Of a stretch of 64,000 nt of DNA, positions 25,471-34,954 are shown piece by piece. Positions within the stretch are counted from its first letter, which is position 1. The number at the start of each line of letters is the position of its first letter. Source of the DNA: JANPBY01 sp963805505 (GTDB lineage: Bacteria > Actinomycetota > Actinomycetes > DATJPE01); contig CAWDUP010000007.1 in the NCBI GenBank assembly GCA_963805505.1, positions 930,001 through 994,000 of the forward strand, written 5' to 3'. The position numbers and the translations under genes were made by a program. The notes below the pieces were generated by a model. The model was not told where the DNA came from. It saw only the letters and a program-made list of their open reading frames with translations, and made no database searches.

Positions 25471-26587
25471 CCGAGTGGGCGAGTTCGGCCTCCCACGGGA
25501 CGACCTCCTCGTCGGGGTCGGTCAGCCAGCCGTCTGGCAGAGCGACCCTTCGCGTTCCCGTGCTCCGTCCGCGCGGCAGGGCCGCAACCTCAACGGGGTA
25601 CGCCTCCGCGGGGTCCAACCGCGCCAGCAAGACGTCGAGCTCGGCCAGGTCGGACACCATCCCCAACGCAGCCCTGGTCTCCCCGCCCACCCGGAAACCC
25701 TTGGTGTACCAGGAAACGTGCTTGCGGAAGTCACGGCAGGCCCGGTCCTCGTCACCATCGAAAGCATCGACGAGCAGTTCAGCATGTCGACGCATCACGA
25801 CCGCAACCTCGCCCAGGCTCGGTGGCGTGGGAACAGGTCTCCCGGCGAAGACTTCGGCCAGGTCGCGGAACAACCACGGACGCCCAAGGCAGCCGCGCCC
25901 CACGACGACGCCGTCGCATCCGGTCTGACTCATCAAGTCGATCGCGTCCCGAGCCGTCCAGATGTCTCCGTTGCCGAGCACTGGGATGTCGAGGCTGTCC
26001 TTCAACCGCGCCATCGCCGCCCGGTCGGCGACGCCGCCGTACATCTGTGCGGCCGTACGCCCATGCAGCGCTACCCACGTCGCCCCCTCCTGCTGGGCCG
26101 TGCGACCGGCGTCGAGGTAGGTGAGGTTGTCGTCGTCGATACCCTTGCGCAGCTTGACCGTGACCGGCAGCAGACCGTCAGCGTTGGCGACGGCCGCGCG
26201 CACGATTGAGCGGAAGAGCTGACGCTTGTAGGGCAGCGCCGAACCTCCCCCCTTCTTGGTCACCTTGGGCACAGGGCAACCGAAGTTGAGATCCACGTGG
26301 TCGGCCAGATCCTCCGCCACGATCATGCGCACCGCCTCGCCAACCACCCGCGGGTCGACGCCGTAGAGCTGCAGAGACCGAGGGTGCTCCGAGGGGTGGA
26401 AGCGCGCCATCCGCAACGTCTCGGCGTTGCGTTCCACCAAGGCCCGTGAGGTGACCATCTCGCACACGTAGAGCCCGGCACCGTACTCCCGGCACAACCG
26501 CCGGTAGGCCACATTGGTGATCCCCGCCATCGGCGCGAGGACCACCGGCGGGTCCACTCGGAGGGTGCCGAGGCGCAGCGCAGTCAC
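25463..26587 (-). CDS. dusB: tRNA-dihydrouridine synthase (DusB)
   Basis: A 374-residue FMN-dependent TIM-barrel enzyme that reduces uridine in the tRNA D-loop. Features are the N-terminal VVLAPMAGITNVAYR, catalytic Cys in VDLNFGCPVPKVTKKGGGSAL (motif NFGCP), LHGRTAAQMYGG, and VLGNGDIWTA plus GVVVGRGCLGRPW for FMN phosphate. It lies upstream of the DUF218 gene and overlaps it. Confidence 0.96.
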   Translation of the reverse strand: MTALRLGTLRVDPPVVLAPMAGITNVAYRRLCREYGAGLYVCEMVTSRALVERNAETLRMARFHPSEHPRSLQLYGVDPRVVGEAVRMIVAEDLADHVDLNFGCPVPKVTKKGGGSALPYKRQLFRSIVRAAVANADGLLPVTVKLRKGIDDDNLTYLDAGRTAQQEGATWVALHGRTAAQMYGGVADRAAMARLKDSLDIPVLGNGDIWTARDAIDLMSQTGCDGVVVGRGCLGRPWLFRDLAEVFAGRPVPTPPSLGEVAVVMRRHAELLVDAFDGDEDRACRDFRKHVSWYTKGFRVGGETRAALGMVSDLAELDVLLARLDPAEAYPVEVAALPRGRSTGTRRVALPDGWLTDPDEEVVPWEAELAHSGG

Positions 26588-26616
26588 TGCCCCATGGTCC
26601 CACGGAGCGGTCAGGG

Positions 26617-28034
26617 TCAGGCGCTGAGGAGGTATTCGATCCGGGCCTCGAGGTGGCTGTAGACCTCAAGTCGTCCCGCTGGTGGGGGCGGCCGTCGTCC
26701 GGGGAGGAGTGGTGGCGCGGTGGAGTCGTAGGTGTGCCCGGTGGGGGTGGTGACCCGCACCCGATGCCGCCGGGCCGATCCAGACGGCAGGGTCTCTGAG
26801 CTCCAGCCGGGGGTTTGTTTGAGGTAGTTGCACCGTTCGCACAGTCCCTGACCGTTGGACAGGCTGGTCCGGCCGCCTCGGGCGTGGTCGTGGAGGTGGT
26901 CGAGGTGCCGGATCGCCGCGTCGCACCACGGGGTGCGACACGTCTGGTCGCGGGTGGTGATGAACCGGCGCATCCCGCGGGGGAAGACCCTGCGCGTGGA
27001 CTCCACCTGGGTCAGCGCCCCTGTCTCGGGGTGGGTGTAGAGCCGGCGCAGCCACACCTTCGCGTCCTCGTCAGCGTTCTTGAGCAGGTGCCGCGCGGTC
27101 CCGGCCGGGACCGGTCCGTAGCCGGGGATCCGCGCGGGCGCGTCGTCCTGGCCGAGCAGGGTGGGTCGGAGATCACGACCTGCACCTCCACCGGGACCGC
27201 GGCGGCGGCGGTTTGGCCGGTGACGCGTTCGATCAGGGTGTCGGCCATCACCTGCCCCCGGTTGCGCGGATCTCCTGGGCGCCCGAGCCTGTGGCGGCGG
27301 CTTCCTGCAGGGAGCTGATCACCGCGACCCCACCGGCGACCGGCAACAACGCACCGAGCTGGCTCATCGCGTCCGGGAGCGGGGCGCAGGCTGACCCGAC
27401 GCTCCTGCACCGCCCGCGCGGCCCGCTCCACGGCGGCCTGGGCGTCGAGCCGGTAGCCGATCGCCCGGACCCGGCCGGTCAGCTCCCGGTCCCCCAAGCA
27501 GGACAGCTGGTCCAGATCGGTGCACAGCTCGGCGTCCAGGACCCTGCGGTCGGTGGGGGTGAGGGAGGAGGACTCCCGCACGATGATCGCGGCCCTGGTC
27601 TCACTGATCAGCCCGGCCTGCAGCGCGGCCAACGTGGCCGGCAGGTCCTCGACCAGCGCGGTGGCGATCGTGACCTGCCGGGCGCCCTGATGCGGGGACA
27701 ACCGGCGCGCGAACCCGACCTGCGCCCCCACCGACGACCGAGACCGCTCCGCATCCCGGCGCGCCCGCCACGCCTCGAACCCCTCCGACCCCGCCCGCAC
27801 CCGCGCCGCGTGCTCCTCATCGCTGCGTCGCTGCACGGACACGGTCAACGCCGCGGTCACCCGCACCTGCGCCGCCGCCACCGCGGCCTTCAACTCCTCC
27901 AACGCCCGCAGCTGATCGACGCGCTCAGCGGAAGCACCAGCCGCGTCACCGCGGGTGAAGTCCAACGCGGCCAGCCGGCGGGTCAGTCCCAGGACAGCGG
28001 CGGTGTTGCCGGCTGTCCTGGAGGTGGATGACAT
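26617..28034 (-). pseudogene. DUF222 / HNH endonuclease gene with three frameshifts
   Basis: The N-terminal part (28034 to about 27385) encodes a DUF222 domain (13E12-repeat family). The C-terminal part (about 27160 to 26617) encodes an HNH nuclease with CRTPWC, HLDHLHDHARGG and CERCN zinc/catalytic motifs. Between them the frame shifts three times in homopolymer runs. There is an extra base at the G-run 27381-27384, a missing base at the C-run 27255-27259 that restores frame, and a missing base near 27163-27165. Correcting these gives one continuous product including MSQLGALLPVAGG and PTLLGQDD. It is either a decaying pseudogene or sequencing error. Such genes are common, multi-copy and of unclear role in actinobacteria. 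Confidence 0.8.
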
Positions 28035-28196
28035 GCCTGAACTCTAGAACAAGGCACCGACAGTTCCTCGGCCGTCCACAGGCTGATTCCTGTTTAATAG
28101 CAACAGATTTCCGTAGCAGACATCACCGACACTTTCCTCTCTTTGTCCACAGCGTGAGAACTCCAGCTGGCCGTCGGATACGAGGGGGAGCCGGTT

Positions 28197-30170
28197 CTAC
28201 GATCTGCGCGCGGGCATGAAGCGCTCGAACCACGTGACCATCCGGGTCGCCAGGTCGACCTGGGCGAGCGGGCGCCGTACGCCATGGCCTTCTTGTGGGT
28301 AGATGACCACCTCCGACTCGACACCTTGGGCGACCAGGGCGCGATAGAACTCCACGGCCTGCGTGGGCGGGGTCGCACGGTCGTGGAGCCCCGCCGTCAA
28401 CAGCGTGGGTGTTCGCAGCCGCTCACCCGCGAGGACTGGGCTCCGCTCGTGATAGGCACCTCCGATCCGCTCGGGACGGTCGGCCATGAAGTCGGCCACC
28501 CATTCGATGAGGCTGGAGCCGAAATGCTCGGAATACCAGTCGGTGACCGGGGACAGGGCAACGGCCGCCTTGAACCGCTCGTCGATCGTTGGCAGCCAAG
28601 CGCTCATGAAACCGCCATAGCTGCCGCCGAAGATCCCGATCCGGTCGGGGTCTGCGACGCCGTCAGCGACAAGTCGATCGAGGCCTGCGAGCAGGTCTTG
28701 CGCATCGGCGCCTCCCATGTCACCGACGACGGCGCCGGCGAAGGCCTGGCCGCGCCCGCTCGAGCCACGCGGATTCGGAGCGAGGATCGCGTACCCGCGC
28801 GAGAGCAGAAGCTGTTCGTGCAGCAGCACCCAGCTGTCCTGGAACTGCCCGACCGGGCCGCCGTGCACGTTGAGCAGAACGGCGTACGGCGGCGGAGCGT
28901 TGGGGGTTAGGAGCCGGCCCTCGATCTGCTGGCCGTCGGGCGCGGTCCAGGCAACGAGTTGATGCGCGCCCCACGTCGCGCGAAGGGTGTCGTGGCCGGC
29001 GTGGTGGCCGTCGATCAAAACCTCCACCGCTTCATCCCGCACGCAGACCACGGCCGGAGGCAGCTCCGAGGAGGACCGACTTGCGACGAAGCCGTCGCCC
29101 AGCGCCTCGACCCTCGGATGGAACAGACCGAGGCTGTTCTGTGTGGCATGCAGCTCGGTGGCCTCACCCTGCGCGCTGACCCCGAGCACAACCGCTTGAA
29201 AGCCTCGATCACCTGCAGCCAGGATCGAGCCATCGGTCCGCCAGGTGGCCGAGGAGACGTCAACCCCCGACGTGTCGACCGTGATGGCGGAGCCGGTGTC
29301 GGATTCGACGATCAACAGGTCGCCAGCCACCACATAGCGGTCGGAGCACACGGCCTGCAGGACGGCGACGTGCCGTCCGTCGGGGCTTCCTTCGGCGTAG
29401 CCGAGCTGTACGTCACTGCGCAGGAGCACCCGCTCCTGTTCGGCGCTCAGATCCAGGACGACCAGCGCAGAGCCATACCAAGCGCCCTCGGAGGGACCGT
29501 CAGAGGCGATCGCAACAGCGCGGTCGGCACCGAGCCAGGTCGCTTCCCAGATGTTGAGACCTGGACGTGAGCATCGACGCACCGAGCCATCCGCGACATC
29601 AATCACCCACAGCGAGCGCCACTCGTCCTCGCCGTCAGACGCCTCAACGTCGGGAATCCACCCGGGGAGTTCCGTATCGCCCTTCGCGACAGACCCCGAG
29701 CCCAGGGCGTCCGCCTCTTCGGAACCTTCTCCGGCAGCCACAACGAGGATCTGTCTCCCGTCGGGGCTCCAGCGGTGGTGCTCCACCAGGCCTGGCACCA
29801 CCGGTAGCGGACGGCCCTCGCCGAGCTCGTCGAAAGCCAACTCGTAAAGCTGGAACAGCCCGGGAGTCCCTCGGTCAGACCGAAACGTGAGCCGTGTCCC
29901 GTCCGGTGACCATTGGGGCCCGTCGTCGTCGTTGGGGCCAAAGCTGACCTGCCGCGCTGGCCCGCCGGTCGCGGGGACGAGAAAGAGCCTGCCTTGCGGG
30001 TCACCGTCCAGTGCCGAACGCACGGAGCCAGTGACCGCGACCCAGGCGCCGTCCGGCGAAGGAGCCGGCGTGCCGAAAGCAGTCGGCTTCCCAAGCCCTG
30101 GTTCGAGGACGGACCGGTAGAAGGCTTCGATCTCGGTGAAGAGTGCCGTCTGCCTCAGATCTCGTTGCAT
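28197..30170 (-). CDS. S9 family prolyl oligopeptidase-type peptidase
   Basis: A 657-residue protein with an N-terminal WD40-like beta-propeller (PD40 repeats such as PQWSPDGTRLTF and HRWSPDGRQILVV) and a C-terminal alpha/beta hydrolase. The catalytic triad is Ser517 (GGSYGGF), Asp597 (GLHDRATPP) and His629 (PQEGHG). No signal peptide is seen, so it should be cytoplasmic. Members cleave short peptides or acyl-peptides. The 162-bp gap upstream of its end is AT-richer and without a gene. Confidence 0.9.
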   Translation of the reverse strand: MQRDLRQTALFTEIEAFYRSVLEPGLGKPTAFGTPAPSPDGAWVAVTGSVRSALDGDPQGRLFLVPATGGPARQVSFGPNDDDGPQWSPDGTRLTFRSDRGTPGLFQLYELAFDELGEGRPLPVVPGLVEHHRWSPDGRQILVVAAGEGSEEADALGSGSVAKGDTELPGWIPDVEASDGEDEWRSLWVIDVADGSVRRCSRPGLNIWEATWLGADRAVAIASDGPSEGAWYGSALVVLDLSAEQERVLLRSDVQLGYAEGSPDGRHVAVLQAVCSDRYVVAGDLLIVESDTGSAITVDTSGVDVSSATWRTDGSILAAGDRGFQAVVLGVSAQGEATELHATQNSLGLFHPRVEALGDGFVASRSSSELPPAVVCVRDEAVEVLIDGHHAGHDTLRATWGAHQLVAWTAPDGQQIEGRLLTPNAPPPYAVLLNVHGGPVGQFQDSWVLLHEQLLLSRGYAILAPNPRGSSGRGQAFAGAVVGDMGGADAQDLLAGLDRLVADGVADPDRIGIFGGSYGGFMSAWLPTIDERFKAAVALSPVTDWYSEHFGSSLIEWVADFMADRPERIGGAYHERSPVLAGERLRTPTLLTAGLHDRATPPTQAVEFYRALVAQGVESEVVIYPQEGHGVRRPLAQVDLATRMVTWFERFMPARRS

Positions 30171-30197
30171 GCCCAGAACCTAGCCTGGGCTGCTGCC

Positions 30198-31577
30198 TCA
30201 GCAGCCAGGGAGGCGGTTGGCCAGCCAGCCCCGCACCTGGTCAAGAGCGATCCGCTCCTGTTCCATGGAATCGCGGGACCGAACGGTGACGGCCCGATCC
30301 TCGAGGGTGTCGAAGTCGACGGTGACGCAGTACGGCGTCCCGATCTCGTCCTGTCGCCGGTAGCGGCGACCGATGGCCCCGGCATCGTCGAACTCGACAT
30401 TCCAGGCAGTCCGCAGCTCGGCGGCGAGATCCTTGGCCATCGGCGAGAGATCCGCGTTGCGCGACAACGGCAAGACGGCTGCCTTGACGGGCGACAACCG
30501 AGGGTCCAGGCGAAGGACGGATCGCTTGTCGATGCCGCCCTTCGCATTCGGCGCCTGGTCCTCGTGATAGGCGTCGAGCAAGAAAGCCAGCACGCCGCGG
30601 GTCAGACCGGCCGCCGGCTCGATGACGTAGGGCGTCCAGCGCTCGCCCTTGTCCTGATCGAAGTAGGTGAGGTCAGCCCCGCTTGCCGCCGCGTGCGCCT
30701 TCAGGTCGAAGTCGGTGCGGTTGGCCACGCCTTCCAGCTCGGAAAATTCCTGGCCGCCGAAGCGGAAGCGGTACTCGATGTCGATGGTGCGCTTGGAGTA
30801 GTGCGACAGCTTCTCCGCCGGGTGCTCGAACAGCCGCAGGTTGTCCGGGTTGATCCCCAGGTCGATCCACCAGTCCCAGCGTGCCTTCAGCCAGTAATCG
30901 AACCACTCCTCGTCCGAGCCTGGCTCGACGAAGAACTCCATCTCCATCTGCTCGAACTCACGGGTGCGGAAGATGAAGTTGCCTGGCGTGATCTCGTTGC
31001 GGAAGGACTTTCCCACCTGACCGATCCCGAAGGGTGGCTTCTTGCGGGAGGCATTCATCACGTTGAGGAAGTTCAAGAAGATGCCCTGAGCCGTTTCCGG
31101 GCGCAGGTAGTGCAAACCCTCTTCAGACTCCACGACGCCGAGAAAGGTCTTGAGCAGCCCAGAGAACTGCCGAGGCTCGGTGAACTCGCCTCGAGTGCCG
31201 CAGCTGACGCAGACCACTTCGGCCAGCGAGGTCGGCGGCCGGCCCTTCTTGGCCTCGAACGCCTCCTCCAGATGGTCCGCCCGGTAGCGCTTGTGGCACG
31301 AGGTGCACTCCACCAACGGGTCCGTGAAGGTGTCGATGTGCCCGGACGCCTTCCAGGTGTCCGTGGGAAGGATGACGGCAGAGTCGAGACCGACCACGTC
31401 ATCTCGACCCTGCACGACCGCCCGCCACCACTGTCGTCGAATGTTGTCCTTCAGCTCGATTCCGAGGGGTCCGTAGTCCCACGCGGACCGGGTGCCGCCG
31501 TAGATCTCTCCGGACGGGAAGACAAAGCCTCGGCGCTTGGCGAGGCTGACGATGGTGTCGACGAGGTCGGCGGCCAC
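30198..31577 (-). CDS. glyS: glycyl-tRNA synthetase, single-subunit type
   Basis: A 459-residue class II synthetase of the alpha2 (eukaryote/archaea-like) type used by actinobacteria. It starts with VDTIVSLAKRRGFVFPSGEIYGG and contains the zinc-binding SCHKRY...CVSCGTRGEF insert. Motif 2 is GKSFRNEITPGNFIFRTREFEQ (in part: FRNEI and RTREFEQME) and motif 3 is GLTRGVLAFLLDAY. It charges tRNA-Gly. The upstream gap is only 99 bp and shows no T-box features. Confidence 0.95.
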   Translation of the reverse strand: MAADLVDTIVSLAKRRGFVFPSGEIYGGTRSAWDYGPLGIELKDNIRRQWWRAVVQGRDDVVGLDSAVILPTDTWKASGHIDTFTDPLVECTSCHKRYRADHLEEAFEAKKGRPPTSLAEVVCVSCGTRGEFTEPRQFSGLLKTFLGVVESEEGLHYLRPETAQGIFLNFLNVMNASRKKPPFGIGQVGKSFRNEITPGNFIFRTREFEQMEMEFFVEPGSDEEWFDYWLKARWDWWIDLGINPDNLRLFEHPAEKLSHYSKRTIDIEYRFRFGGQEFSELEGVANRTDFDLKAHAAASGADLTYFDQDKGERWTPYVIEPAAGLTRGVLAFLLDAYHEDQAPNAKGGIDKRSVLRLDPRLSPVKAAVLPLSRNADLSPMAKDLAAELRTAWNVEFDDAGAIGRRYRRQDEIGTPYCVTVDFDTLEDRAVTVRSRDSMEQERIALDQVRGWLANRLPGC

Positions 31578-31676
31578 AGGCGGGTTTCTCCGTCCGGCTG
31601 GATGTCGGTGGATCTGGGTGGCAGTTGATCCGGGTAGCGGATCGAGGAGCGAGAACCAGTGATGCTACCCGCGTGT

Positions 31677-32027
31677 TCAGGGACGTACGTCCCAGGGATC
31701 GTCGGCCAGCCCGCTGCCCGTCTCCATGCCGTCGGCACCGAGACCGTCCGCCGCGACCACCTCGAACGCGCTGGGCTCATCGTGCGCGCGACTCAGCAGC
31801 GGCACAGCTGAGACCTTCACGTCGAAGTCCCCGAGTGCTCGCCGGTAGGCGCCGACGGAGTCCCATTCCGTGGTGAGGACCCAGAGATCGCCATCGTCGG
31901 TCGCCCGACCGATGCGCGACGCTCGCCAACCAGGACGTAGGGCCAGCACCTCAAGGGCCTTGTTGGCCTGCACCAGGAACTCCGAACGCTCAGCGGCGGA
32001 GACTCTGAAGCGGGTGATGACGAGCAC
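31677..32027 (-). CDS. antibiotic biosynthesis monooxygenase (ABM) domain protein
   Basis: 116 residues: the ferredoxin-like ABM core (MLVITRFRVSAAERSEFLVQA, then GWRASRIGRATDDGDLWVLTTEWDSVGAYRRALG) plus a C-terminal acidic tail of about 25 residues ending GSGLADDPWDVRP. That tail is usual for the actinobacterial orthologue found next to glyS. It is a second ABM protein in the window, but it is not closely similar to the one at 13.7 kb. Confidence 0.8.
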   Translation of the reverse strand: MLVITRFRVSAAERSEFLVQANKALEVLALRPGWRASRIGRATDDGDLWVLTTEWDSVGAYRRALGDFDVKVSAVPLLSRAHDEPSAFEVVAADGLGADGMETGSGLADDPWDVRP

Positions 32028-32112
32028 CCCCGGACTCTATGCCGCGCCGCGGCCGGCGGAAGGCGGGTCGCGAGGGCCAACCAGCGAGGACCCGTCATGG
32101 CACGATGGCCGC

Positions 32113-32421
32113 ATGGCAGCCGACCCGTCAGCGACCCCAGCATGGTCGGAGAAGCTCGCTCACGTCAGCCGGCCCTACCTGTTGAGACTTCAAGCGATGC
32201 CCCGGGCGGCGTTGCTGGTTGCCACGATGGCGATCCTGGCGCTGGGCTTGTTCCTACCCGGCGTGGCTGGCGCCTTCTTCATCGCGTTGATCGGATTGTT
32301 CATGTTGTGGCTTGCCCTGCTTGCGTGGCCGATCCTCGAGCCGGGGCCGAGGGCCATGCGAGTCGGCGCGGCGGTGTTCGTCCTGCTCTTTGCCGGCATC
32401 AAGGTGATCAGCGCCTTCTAG
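32113..32421 (+). CDS. small membrane protein (DUF6703-like)
   Basis: A 102-residue protein with a short cytoplasmic N-terminus and three hydrophobic segments (about 33-52, 54-72 and 82-100). It resembles a small actinobacterial family annotated as DUF6703. ATG 32113 is chosen over longer upstream frames that overlap the divergent ABM gene. Function unknown. Confidence 0.72.
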   Translation: MAADPSATPAWSEKLAHVSRPYLLRLQAMPRAALLVATMAILALGLFLPGVAGAFFIALIGLFMLWLALLAWPILEPGPRAMRVGAAVFVLLFAGIKVISAF

Positions 32422-32474
32422 CGCGGTCCCGACCAGCTCTGTCCCGACCCAGCTTCGTCGCAGCCTTCCCGGTG

Positions 32475-33065
32475 TCAGCCGGCCGGAGCCACAGTGCGCC
32501 GCATGACGGTGTTCTTCATGCCCTTGGCTCGAACGAAGTCGAAGCCGCAGCGCTCGTACATCGCGCGGGTGCCGTTGTAGAGGAACGAGGAGGACATCTT
32601 CTTCTCGCCCGGCACGTGCGGGTAGCCCTCGACGACCCCACCACCGGCCTGGGCGATCAGGTCGACGGCGCCGAGGAGCGCGACCTCGGCCAGGCCGCGC
32701 CGCCGATAGCGCTTGTCGACGAAGATGCAGGTCACCCGGTAGTCGGGCACGAGGTCGGCCTCAGCTTCGTACTGCTTGCGGTGGTGGATGTTGGGCAGCT
32801 CGGCCGGCGTTCCGTATTCGGCCCACGCCACCGCTTCGTCCCCGTCGACCACGAGCGCCGCGTGCGCAGCGCACTGCTCGACGTAGCGCTTCTTGAGCGC
32901 TCGATTGGCCTCGGCACCCTGACCGCGTTCGTCGCTGTCGGGGTGGAACCAGATGCACCAGCAGCCACCGAAGATCCCGTTGTGGCGGGCAACCAGGTCA
33001 TCGAACATGGTCCACGTGTCGGGGCTGAGCGCAACGATCTCGAATCCCTCAGGAAGCTCGCTCAT
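32475..33065 (-). CDS. GNAT family N-acetyltransferase
   Basis: A 196-residue protein containing GGCWCIWFHPD near the N-terminus, the acetyl-CoA loop KRYRRRGLAEVALLGAVDLI, a GGGVVEGYPHVPG strand and a YERCGFDFVRAKG C-terminal motif. This fits the GNAT subgroup with a Trp/Cys-rich entrance. The acceptor is unknown. It is divergent from the znu operon, sharing the intergenic region that holds the Zur-like site. Confidence 0.85.
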   Translation of the reverse strand: MSELPEGFEIVALSPDTWTMFDDLVARHNGIFGGCWCIWFHPDSDERGQGAEANRALKKRYVEQCAAHAALVVDGDEAVAWAEYGTPAELPNIHHRKQYEAEADLVPDYRVTCIFVDKRYRRRGLAEVALLGAVDLIAQAGGGVVEGYPHVPGEKKMSSSFLYNGTRAMYERCGFDFVRAKGMKNTVMRRTVAPAG

Positions 33066-33151
33066 GTCGACACGTTAACAACGGACACCGACGAGCTGGA
33101 TCCGAGATTGAACCCTTCCCCAAGACGGCTCTGAGACCGCATTATCCGAAT

Positions 33152-33166
33152 TGACAATCATTATCA
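33152..33166 (+). promoter_or_regulatory. Zur/Fur-type operator upstream of znuA
   Basis: TGACAAT-C-ATTATCA is a 7-1-7 inverted repeat with one mismatch, sitting in an unusually AT-rich patch 20 bases before the znuA GTG. It matches the Fur-family palindrome (mycobacterial Zur sites have the form TGAAAATCATTTTCA). It should repress znuABC when zinc is sufficient, with the Zur domain encoded at the end of the same operon. Confidence 0.85.
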
Positions 33167-33186
33167 TTTAGCTCAGACTGAGATCC

Positions 33187-34149
33187 GTGAGCGGCCGATG
33201 GCGTGCACTGCCGGTGCGAGCCCATGCGCTCGTGGCGGTAGCCGCTCTCCTCACGACCATGACGCTCGCTGGATGCGCCAGTCCCACCCGCGCAGCCGGG
33301 TCACCCACCGATGGCCGGCCACTGCAGGTCGTCACCACGTTCTATCCGCTCGAATACCTGGTGGAGCGGGTCGGTGGGTCGGCGGTCGAGGTCACCGACC
33401 TGGCACCGCCAGGGGTGGAGCCGCACGACCTCGAGCTCTCACCCAAGGACGTCGCTCGCATCTTCGATGCCGATCTGGTGGTCTACCTCTCCGGCTTCCA
33501 GGCAGCGGTCGACACCGCCGTGGCCGCGGAGGCTCCCGCGACGGGCTGGGACGTATCACCGTCAGCCGATCTCTCCAGGACCTACACACCCACCGAGGAG
33601 CTCAGCCCGCCAGCCGACGCCACGCCGGTGAAAGACCCGCACTTCTGGCTCGACCCCACGCGCTACGCCGCTGTTGCCGAGGCACTGGCCGAGCGGCTGA
33701 GCACGCTTCAGCCTGCTGAAGCCTCGATGTTTTCCGCCAACGCCCAGGCCCTCGTGAGCGAGCTGCACGCGCTCGACCACGAGTGGAAGAAGGCGACAGC
33801 CACCTGCGCCAACCGGGACCTCGTGACCAGCCACACGGCCTTCGGCTATCTGGCGGCGCGATATGGCTTCACCCAGCTGGGCATCAGCGGGCTCTCACCC
33901 GAGACCGAACCATCGGCCAAAACCCTCGCGACCACAGCGGACTTCGTTCGGGCGCACCGCGTCTCGACGATCTACTACGAGACTCTGGTCAGCCCGGCCA
34001 TCGCCGAGACCATCGCCTCTGAGACCGGAGCCGTCGCGGCCGCCCTCGACCCGATCGAAGGACTGTCGGACGCATCCAACGGGGCCGACTACTTTTCGAT
34101 CATGCGTTCCGACCTCGCCACGCTCGTGTCAGGACAGGGATGCACATGA
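33187..34149 (+). CDS. znuA: zinc ABC transporter substrate-binding lipoprotein (ZnuA)
   Basis: A 320-residue cluster A-I solute-binding protein. The signal peptide has lipobox LAGC (Cys30). Metal ligands expected from the family are visible: His in PPGVEPHDLELSP, His in DPHFWLDPTR, His in TSHTAFGYLAARYG, and an acidic residue in IYYETLVSPAIAETIA. It lacks the long His-rich loop of E. coli ZnuA. It is the first gene of znuA-znuC-znuB-arsR-zur/cdf, behind a Zur-like site, so zinc is the likely substrate (manganese less so). Confidence 0.92.
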   Translation: MSGRWRALPVRAHALVAVAALLTTMTLAGCASPTRAAGSPTDGRPLQVVTTFYPLEYLVERVGGSAVEVTDLAPPGVEPHDLELSPKDVARIFDADLVVYLSGFQAAVDTAVAAEAPATGWDVSPSADLSRTYTPTEELSPPADATPVKDPHFWLDPTRYAAVAEALAERLSTLQPAEASMFSANAQALVSELHALDHEWKKATATCANRDLVTSHTAFGYLAARYGFTQLGISGLSPETEPSAKTLATTADFVRAHRVSTIYYETLVSPAIAETIASETGAVAAALDPIEGLSDASNGADYFSIMRSDLATLVSGQGCT

Positions 34150-34946
34150 GCCCGTCTACTCTCATCCAGCTCGAGCGAGCCGCCGTCGGCTATGCCGGTC
34201 AGACCGTCGTCAGCGGGCTTGACCTCTCGGTCGACGCCGGTGAGGCCTTGGCCCTCGTAGGCCCGAACGGGTCGGGCAAGACCACGCTGGTCAAGGCCAT
34301 CCTCGGCCTGGCTGAGATCACCGCCGGCTCCCTCACGGTGTTCGGGCGCGGACCGGCCAGCCACGCCGACCGAGGCCGAATCGGCTACGTGCCCCAGCGG
34401 CCCCCACTCGGAGGCATCGTGCCCACTACCGTCGGCGAAGTCGTGTCTGCCGGCCGGCTCGCGCGCGGCGGCTGGCTCCGGAGTCGAGCGACCGACCGCG
34501 CCGCCGTTCGCCAGGCCTTGGACCGGGTGGGTCTGGCTGACCGGTCCAGGGTTCGCGTAGACACCCTTTCCGGGGGCCAGCAAAGGCGCGTCCTCATCGC
34601 CCGCGCGCTTGCCGCGGAACCCGAGCTGCTCGTGCTCGACGAGCCGTTGGCTGGGGTCGACCGCGACAGTCAAGAGCAGCTGGCCGAGACCCTGCGCGCC
34701 CTTCTCACCGACGGCACGACCCTCGTGGTGGTCCTGCACGAGCTCGGCCCCATGCGGCAGCTCATCACTCGCATCGCCCGGCTCCGCGACGGACGCCTGG
34801 TCTACGACGGTCCCGTAACCGCGGACGTCCTCGCTGACCTGCACGAGGACGAGCTCGGGGCTCACGACCACCACCACGACGACGATCCAGGCGGTGGCCC
34901 CGATCGCCCGCCGACCGGCGGCCAGGCGCTCGGGCTGACGGGCTGA
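34140..34946 (+). CDS. znuC: zinc ABC transporter ATP-binding protein (ZnuC)
   Basis: A 268-residue ABC ATPase with Walker A GPNGSGKTT, Q-loop VPQRPP, signature LSGGQQRR, Walker B LLVLDEP and switch His in VLHELG. A C-terminal tail after the ATPase core is His/Asp-rich (HDHHHDDD) and then Pro/Gly-rich, likely a zinc-binding segment. ATG at 34146 overlaps the znuA stop as ATGA and is an equally good start. Confidence 0.94.
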   Translation: MHMSPSTLIQLERAAVGYAGQTVVSGLDLSVDAGEALALVGPNGSGKTTLVKAILGLAEITAGSLTVFGRGPASHADRGRIGYVPQRPPLGGIVPTTVGEVVSAGRLARGGWLRSRATDRAAVRQALDRVGLADRSRVRVDTLSGGQQRRVLIARALAAEPELLVLDEPLAGVDRDSQEQLAETLRALLTDGTTLVVVLHELGPMRQLITRIARLRDGRLVYDGPVTADVLADLHEDELGAHDHHHDDDPGGGPDRPPTGGQALGLTG

Positions 34947-34954
34947 GCTGAATC

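Noticed and set aside
26617..28034. Insertion sequence or intein homing nuclease
   Set aside because: No terminal inverted repeats, target duplication or host-gene interruption; the DUF222 plus HNH layout is the common 13E12 family.
31578..31676. T-box riboswitch upstream of glyS
   Set aside because: The 99-bp gap is too short, and no T-box sequence or specifier stem-loop is visible.
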